NCBI RefSeq assembly: GCF_016862915.1
Contig: NZ_BONW01000016.1
Span: forward strand, 62,001-126,000
Direction of reading: 5' to 3'
Length of the DNA: 64,000 nt
Origin: Plantactinospora endophytica
GTDB taxonomy: Bacteria > Actinomycetota > Actinomycetes > Mycobacteriales > Micromonosporaceae
The notes under the pieces were generated by a model. It had not been told where the DNA came from. It ran no database searches and worked only from the letters and a program-made list of their open reading frames with translations. This document shows, piece after piece, positions 60,367 to 64,000 of this stretch. The position numbers and the translations under genes were made by a program. The first letter of the stretch is position 1. Each line of letters starts with the position of its first letter.

Positions 60367-63363
60367 TTGCGGATTCAGCTGCTCGGTCCGGTGCGGGCCT
60401 GGCGCGACGGTGAACCGCTCGACCTGGGGCCGGCGGCCCGACGGGTGGTACTGGGACTGCTGGCGCTCGCCGGAGGCAAGCCGCTGCTGCGCGCCGACCT
60501 GATGGGTGGACTCTGGTACGACCGGGAGCCGCCGACCAGCGCCGCCAACGTCATCCAGACCCACGTCAAGCACCTGCGCCGGCTGCTGGAGCCGGACCGA
60601 CGACCCCGGGACGGGGGTACCGTGCTGCGGCTGGTCGGCGACGGCTACGCGCTGCACCTGCCCGCCGCCGGGCTCGACGTCACGCAGTTCCGGCAACGGA
60701 CGGAGGCGGCCACGACCGCACAGCGGTGCGGGCAACTCGACGTTGCCGCAGAACTGCTCGGCGAGGCGCTGGCGCTCTGGCACGGTCCACCGCTCGCCGA
60801 CGTACCCGCGCTGGCGACCCATCCGAAGGTGGTCGCGTTGGGCGGCGAGCGGCAGGCCGCCCTCGGCCGGTACGGCGAGGTGATGATCGCCGCCGGTCGG
60901 GCCGCCGAGGGGTTGCCGATCCTGGCGGAGGCGGCCGTCGCCGCGCCGCTGGACGAGGCGGCGCACGCCCGGCTGATCCGGGCGTACCACGCGGCGGGGC
61001 GGCGGGGGCAGGCGTTCGCCGCGTACCACGAGGTGCGCCGCCGGCTCGCCGACGACCTGGGCGTCGCCCCCGGGCCGGCGCTGGCCGCCGCGCACCGCGC
61101 GCTGCTGCACGAGGAGGAACCGCCCAGCCGGCCGGCCGCCCCGGTCACCTCACCCGCACGCCCGGCGGTTCAAGCGGTTTCAGCCCGTCCAGCGGGTCCA
61201 GCGGGTCCAGCGGGTTGGTCCGGTCCTGCGGGTCCGTCGGGTCCAGGGAGTCCGTCCGGTCCGGCGGTTCCGGCCCGGGGCTTGCCGAGGCCCGCGCAAC
61301 TGCCGGCGGATCTGGCGGAGTTCACCGGCCGGACGGCGGAACTGGCCCGGCTCGACGGTCTGCTGGACCGGGCGGGCCGACCCTCGGGGCGGGCCGCGAC
61401 GGTGATCGCCGTGGTCTCCGGGACGGCCGGGGTCGGCAAGACCACCCTGGCGGTGCACTGGGCGCACCAGGTGGCCCACCGGTTTCCCGACGGCCAGCTC
61501 TACGTCAACCTGCGCGGCTTCGACCCGGCCGGCGCGGCGGTGGACCCGGCCGAGGCGGTACGGCAGCTCCTCGACGCCCTCCAGGTGCCCGCCGAGCGGA
61601 TTCCCGCCGAACTCGACGCCCAGGCCGCGCTGTACCGCAGCGAGATGTTCCACCGGCGGATGCTGGTGCTGCTGGACAACGCCCGGGACGCCGCCCAACT
61701 CCGTCCGCTGCTGCCCGGCGGCCCGGGCTGCCTGGTCGTGGCGACCAGCCGGGCCCGGCTGGCGGACCTGGTCGCCATCGAAGGCGCTGCGCCGGTACCC
61801 GTCGACCCGCTGCCGGCCCGGGAGGCCCGGGAACTGCTGGTCCGGCGAATCGGCGGGCGCCGGACCGTCGAGGAGCCGCAGGCGACGGCCGAGATCCTGG
61901 CCCGGTGCGCCGGACTGCCGTTGGCGCTGGCGATCGTGGCCGCCCGGATCGCCACCAGCCGGAACCTGTCACTGGCCGATCTGGCCGGGCAGCTCCGTCG
62001 GGGCGCCGATCGACTCGACGCGTTGAGCACCGGCGACCCGACAACCGACCTGCGGGCGGTCTTCTCCTGGTCGTACCGCAGCCTGAGCCGGGCCGGTGCC
62101 CGGCTGTTCCGGCTGCTCGGCCTGCATCCGGGGCCGGACTTCTCGGCTGCGGCGGCGGCCAGTCTCGCCGGACGGCCGGTGACCGAGGTACGGGAGACGC
62201 TTACCGAACTCGCCCGGGCGAACCTGCTCGGGCAGCGCCCCGACGGCCGGTACGCCCCGCACGACCTGCTGCGGGCGTACGCCGTCGAACTCGCCGAGCG
62301 GAGCGATCCGGAACGGCGGCGCCGGGCTGCCACCGACCGGCTGCTCGACCACTACCTGCACAGCGCATCAGCCGCTGACGCGCTGCTGCGCACCGAAAGC
62401 AGTCCGGTCCCGCTCGACCGACCGCGTGCCGGGGTCACCCCGGAGCGTCCCGTCGACCACCAGCGGGCCTTCGAGTGGTTCGCCGCCGAACGCGTGGTGC
62501 TGCTGGCCGTGCTGGAAGACGCCGGCAACTCCGGACGGGACGTCCAGACCTGGCAGCTCGGCTGGGCCGTCGGCACCTACCTGGACCGGGCCAGCCACTG
62601 GTACGACCTGGTCGCCGCCCAGCGTGCCGCGGTGGCTGCCGCCCGGCGGATGGCCGACCCGGCGGCACAGGCCAGCGCGCACCGCTTCCTCGCCCGCGCC
62701 TACACCCGGCTGGCCCGGCTCGACGACGCCGACGCCCAGCTCCGGTACGCCCTGGAGCTGTACCGGACCTCGGGCGACCAGGCCGGGCAGGGCCACACCC
62801 ACCTCAACCTGTCGCTGATGTGGGAGCGGCGGGGCCGGCTCGCCGATGCACTCGACCACGCCCGACAGGCGCTCGGGCTGTTCGAGACTGCCGGGAACCG
62901 GCACGGGCAGGCACGGGCGCTGAACGCGGTCGGCTGGTACCACACCCTGCTGGAGGACCACTCGTCGGCGTTGACCTACTGCGAGCAGGCCCTGGTGTAC
63001 CTCCAGGAACTCGACGACCGGATGGGCCAGGCCAGCACCTGGGAGAGTCTGGGGCGGGCGCACCACCATCTCGGCGACCGGTCCCGCTCGGTGGGTTGCT
63101 ACCAGCACGCCCTGCGGCTGTTCCGGGCGGTCGGCGACCGCCACCTGGAGGGGATCACGCTGTCGCACGTCGGCGACACCCACCACGCCTTCGGCGACTC
63201 CCGGGCCGCCCAGGACGTCTGGCGGGAGGCGTTGGAACTGCTCAGCGAGGTCGACCAGGTCGAGGCGGGGAAGGTGCGGACGAAACTCGCCACGCTCGAA
63301 CAGCCGGTCCAGGTGGTCGGGACCGGAATCGGCGCCGACACATCCGCGTCACGTCGCTGGTGA
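60367..63363 (+). CDS. SARP-family regulator with NB-ARC and TPR domains (AfsR-like)
   Basis: I start at TTG 60367, giving the family-like N-terminus RIQLLGPVRAW, with a G-run ribosome site just upstream; GTG 60343 adds eight unlike residues. The 998-residue protein has an OmpR-type DNA-binding domain (about 1-95), a BTAD domain (about 100-250), and a Gly/Pro/Ser linker with collagen-like GPAGPAG repeats (about 265-310). An NB-ARC ATPase (about 320-600, P-loop SGTAGVGKTT) and C-terminal tetratricopeptide repeats (about 740-980) follow. Such proteins activate antibiotic or differentiation genes. No biosynthetic cluster is visible here. It is divergent from the YtrA-type operon. Confidence 0.9.
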   Translation: MRIQLLGPVRAWRDGEPLDLGPAARRVVLGLLALAGGKPLLRADLMGGLWYDREPPTSAANVIQTHVKHLRRLLEPDRRPRDGGTVLRLVGDGYALHLPAAGLDVTQFRQRTEAATTAQRCGQLDVAAELLGEALALWHGPPLADVPALATHPKVVALGGERQAALGRYGEVMIAAGRAAEGLPILAEAAVAAPLDEAAHARLIRAYHAAGRRGQAFAAYHEVRRRLADDLGVAPGPALAAAHRALLHEEEPPSRPAAPVTSPARPAVQAVSARPAGPAGPAGWSGPAGPSGPGSPSGPAVPARGLPRPAQLPADLAEFTGRTAELARLDGLLDRAGRPSGRAATVIAVVSGTAGVGKTTLAVHWAHQVAHRFPDGQLYVNLRGFDPAGAAVDPAEAVRQLLDALQVPAERIPAELDAQAALYRSEMFHRRMLVLLDNARDAAQLRPLLPGGPGCLVVATSRARLADLVAIEGAAPVPVDPLPAREARELLVRRIGGRRTVEEPQATAEILARCAGLPLALAIVAARIATSRNLSLADLAGQLRRGADRLDALSTGDPTTDLRAVFSWSYRSLSRAGARLFRLLGLHPGPDFSAAAAASLAGRPVTEVRETLTELARANLLGQRPDGRYAPHDLLRAYAVELAERSDPERRRRAATDRLLDHYLHSASAADALLRTESSPVPLDRPRAGVTPERPVDHQRAFEWFAAERVVLLAVLEDAGNSGRDVQTWQLGWAVGTYLDRASHWYDLVAAQRAAVAAARRMADPAAQASAHRFLARAYTRLARLDDADAQLRYALELYRTSGDQAGQGHTHLNLSLMWERRGRLADALDHARQALGLFETAGNRHGQARALNAVGWYHTLLEDHSSALTYCEQALVYLQELDDRMGQASTWESLGRAHHHLGDRSRSVGCYQHALRLFRAVGDRHLEGITLSHVGDTHHAFGDSRAAQDVWREALELLSEVDQVEAGKVRTKLATLEQPVQVVGTGIGADTSASRRW

Positions 63364-63400
63364 GCGGCCATTCGACGTAGGCCGTCGCTGTCGGGGTGCG

Positions 63401-63436
63401 GGGGGCCGGGTCCGGCGACGAGCCGGCCCGGCCCCC
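63401..63436. terminator. Hairpin between convergent SARP and PhoD genes
   Basis: A 15-bp GC-rich stem with one bulged T and a 5-nt loop (GGGGGCCGGG-T-CCGGC and complement) lies 37 bases after the SARP stop and 23 before the PhoD stop. Confidence 0.7.
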
Positions 63437-63459
63437 TGGACGATCTCGCTACCGTCCGG

Positions 63460-64000
63460 TCAGCGGGGCGCCGGCAGGGTGGTCGTCCACAGTGAACGGC
63501 CGTCCTGGTCCCGTAGGTGCACGGTCAGCGCTCCGGAGGGTCCGTCGATGGCCACCTCGCCGAAGTGCTGGAACCCGTCGGCCGGCGAGGTGTTCGCCTG
63601 CGGCGGGGCGTGCACGAAGACGGCCCGGGGGCCGAACGTGCCGTCCAGGGCGTTCGGCCCGAACGCACCGGCGTGCGCCGGCCCGGAGACGAACTCCCAG
63701 AACGGGGTGAAGTCGGCGACCGCGGCCCGGGCCGGGTCGTAGTGGTGGGCCGCCGTGTAGTGCACGTCGGCGGTGAGGAAGACGATGCCGCGTACGCCGG
63801 CCCGGTGCGTGGCGCGGAGGATCTCGGCGAACTCCAGTTCACGCCCGGCCGGGGCCCCGCCGTCGCCCTGGGCGATGCCCTCCTGCGCGGTCGCCCCGTC
63901 CGGCACCACCAACCCGATCGGCAGGTCGGCGGCGATCACCTTCCAGGTCGCCTTCGACCGCTTCAGTTCCCGGACCAGCCACTCCCGTTGCTCGCGGCCG
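63460..64000 (-). CDS. PhoD-like alkaline phosphatase, C-terminal part (5' end outside window)
   Basis: The minus-strand frame stays open to the window edge; 179 residues are visible. Features are REQREWLVRELKRSKATWKVIAADLPIGLVV, the metal-binding GIVFLTADVHYTAAHHYDP, and FWEFVSGPAHAGAFGP, all typical of PhoD-family phosphodiesterase/phosphatases. The enzymes are usually Tat-exported and release phosphate from diesters and monoesters. The signal sequence and the other active-site residues lie beyond the window. Confidence 0.85.
   Translation of the reverse strand, partial: GREQREWLVRELKRSKATWKVIAADLPIGLVVPDGATAQEGIAQGDGGAPAGRELEFAEILRATHRAGVRGIVFLTADVHYTAAHHYDPARAAVADFTPFWEFVSGPAHAGAFGPNALDGTFGPRAVFVHAPPQANTSPADGFQHFGEVAIDGPSGALTVHLRDQDGRSLWTTTLPAPR

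Overview
This is high-GC actinobacterial DNA with actinomycete hallmarks: an XRE/DUF5753 regulator beside a DUF397 protein, a SARP-NB-ARC-TPR regulator, a DUF574 methyltransferase, many GTG starts, and GTGA/ATGA start-stop overlaps. A GTGAGCGAGCG...-type intergenic element resembles ones I associate with Micromonosporaceae, so that family is my best guess (inference). I saw no rRNA, tRNA, CRISPR array or transposase.

Layout. 1-7.8 kb: the end of an NhaA-thioredoxin fusion, a secreted glycoside hydrolase with two discoidin modules, Dps, two MEDS-domain signalling proteins and an MFS transporter. 7.9-41.8 kb: a large oxalate/formate/glyoxylate island. 41.9-45.5 kb: a frameshifted cupin, a beta-helix lipoprotein and a DUF574 methyltransferase. 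45.7-55.8 kb: a ROK kinase, an M81 metallopeptidase and a ROK repressor, divergent from a dipeptide-type ABC importer. 55.8-64 kb: a VOC protein, a TMEM175-like channel, a YtrA-type GntR/ABC exporter operon, a SARP regulator and the end of a PhoD-like phosphatase.

How the island works (inference from family assignments). An OxlT-like MFS protein and possibly an Nramp-related transporter move oxalate. Frc (formyl-CoA:oxalate CoA-transferase) and Oxc (oxalyl-CoA decarboxylase) turn oxalate into formyl-CoA/formate and CO2. The Mo-dependent NAD formate dehydrogenase FdsGBAD oxidises formate, supported by FdhD, MoeA and a DUF6457 protein. For carbon assimilation, a PanE-like protein is a candidate oxalyl-CoA reductase giving glyoxylate. 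Gcl, Hyi, GlxR and glycerate kinase would carry glyoxylate to phosphoglycerate. SucCD, an NDP-forming acyl-CoA synthetase and an aldehyde dehydrogenase are embedded in the same region.

The main discovery is regulatory. Nine copies of a 16-bp motif, consensus TGCATACnGTATnCnG, lie before fdsGBAD, hyi-glxR-glxK, the OxlT-like gene/moeA pair, frc/sucCD, oxc, the aldehyde dehydrogenase gene, the GntR/FCD regulator gene, gcl and the panE-like gene. This looks like one regulon controlled by the locally encoded GntR protein. Other notable items are a 30-codon gene directly ahead of gcl, a Gcl with Glu where E. coli Gcl has Val51, a duplicated 77-bp promoter block before frc and oxc, and mini-ORFs that couple adjacent genes.
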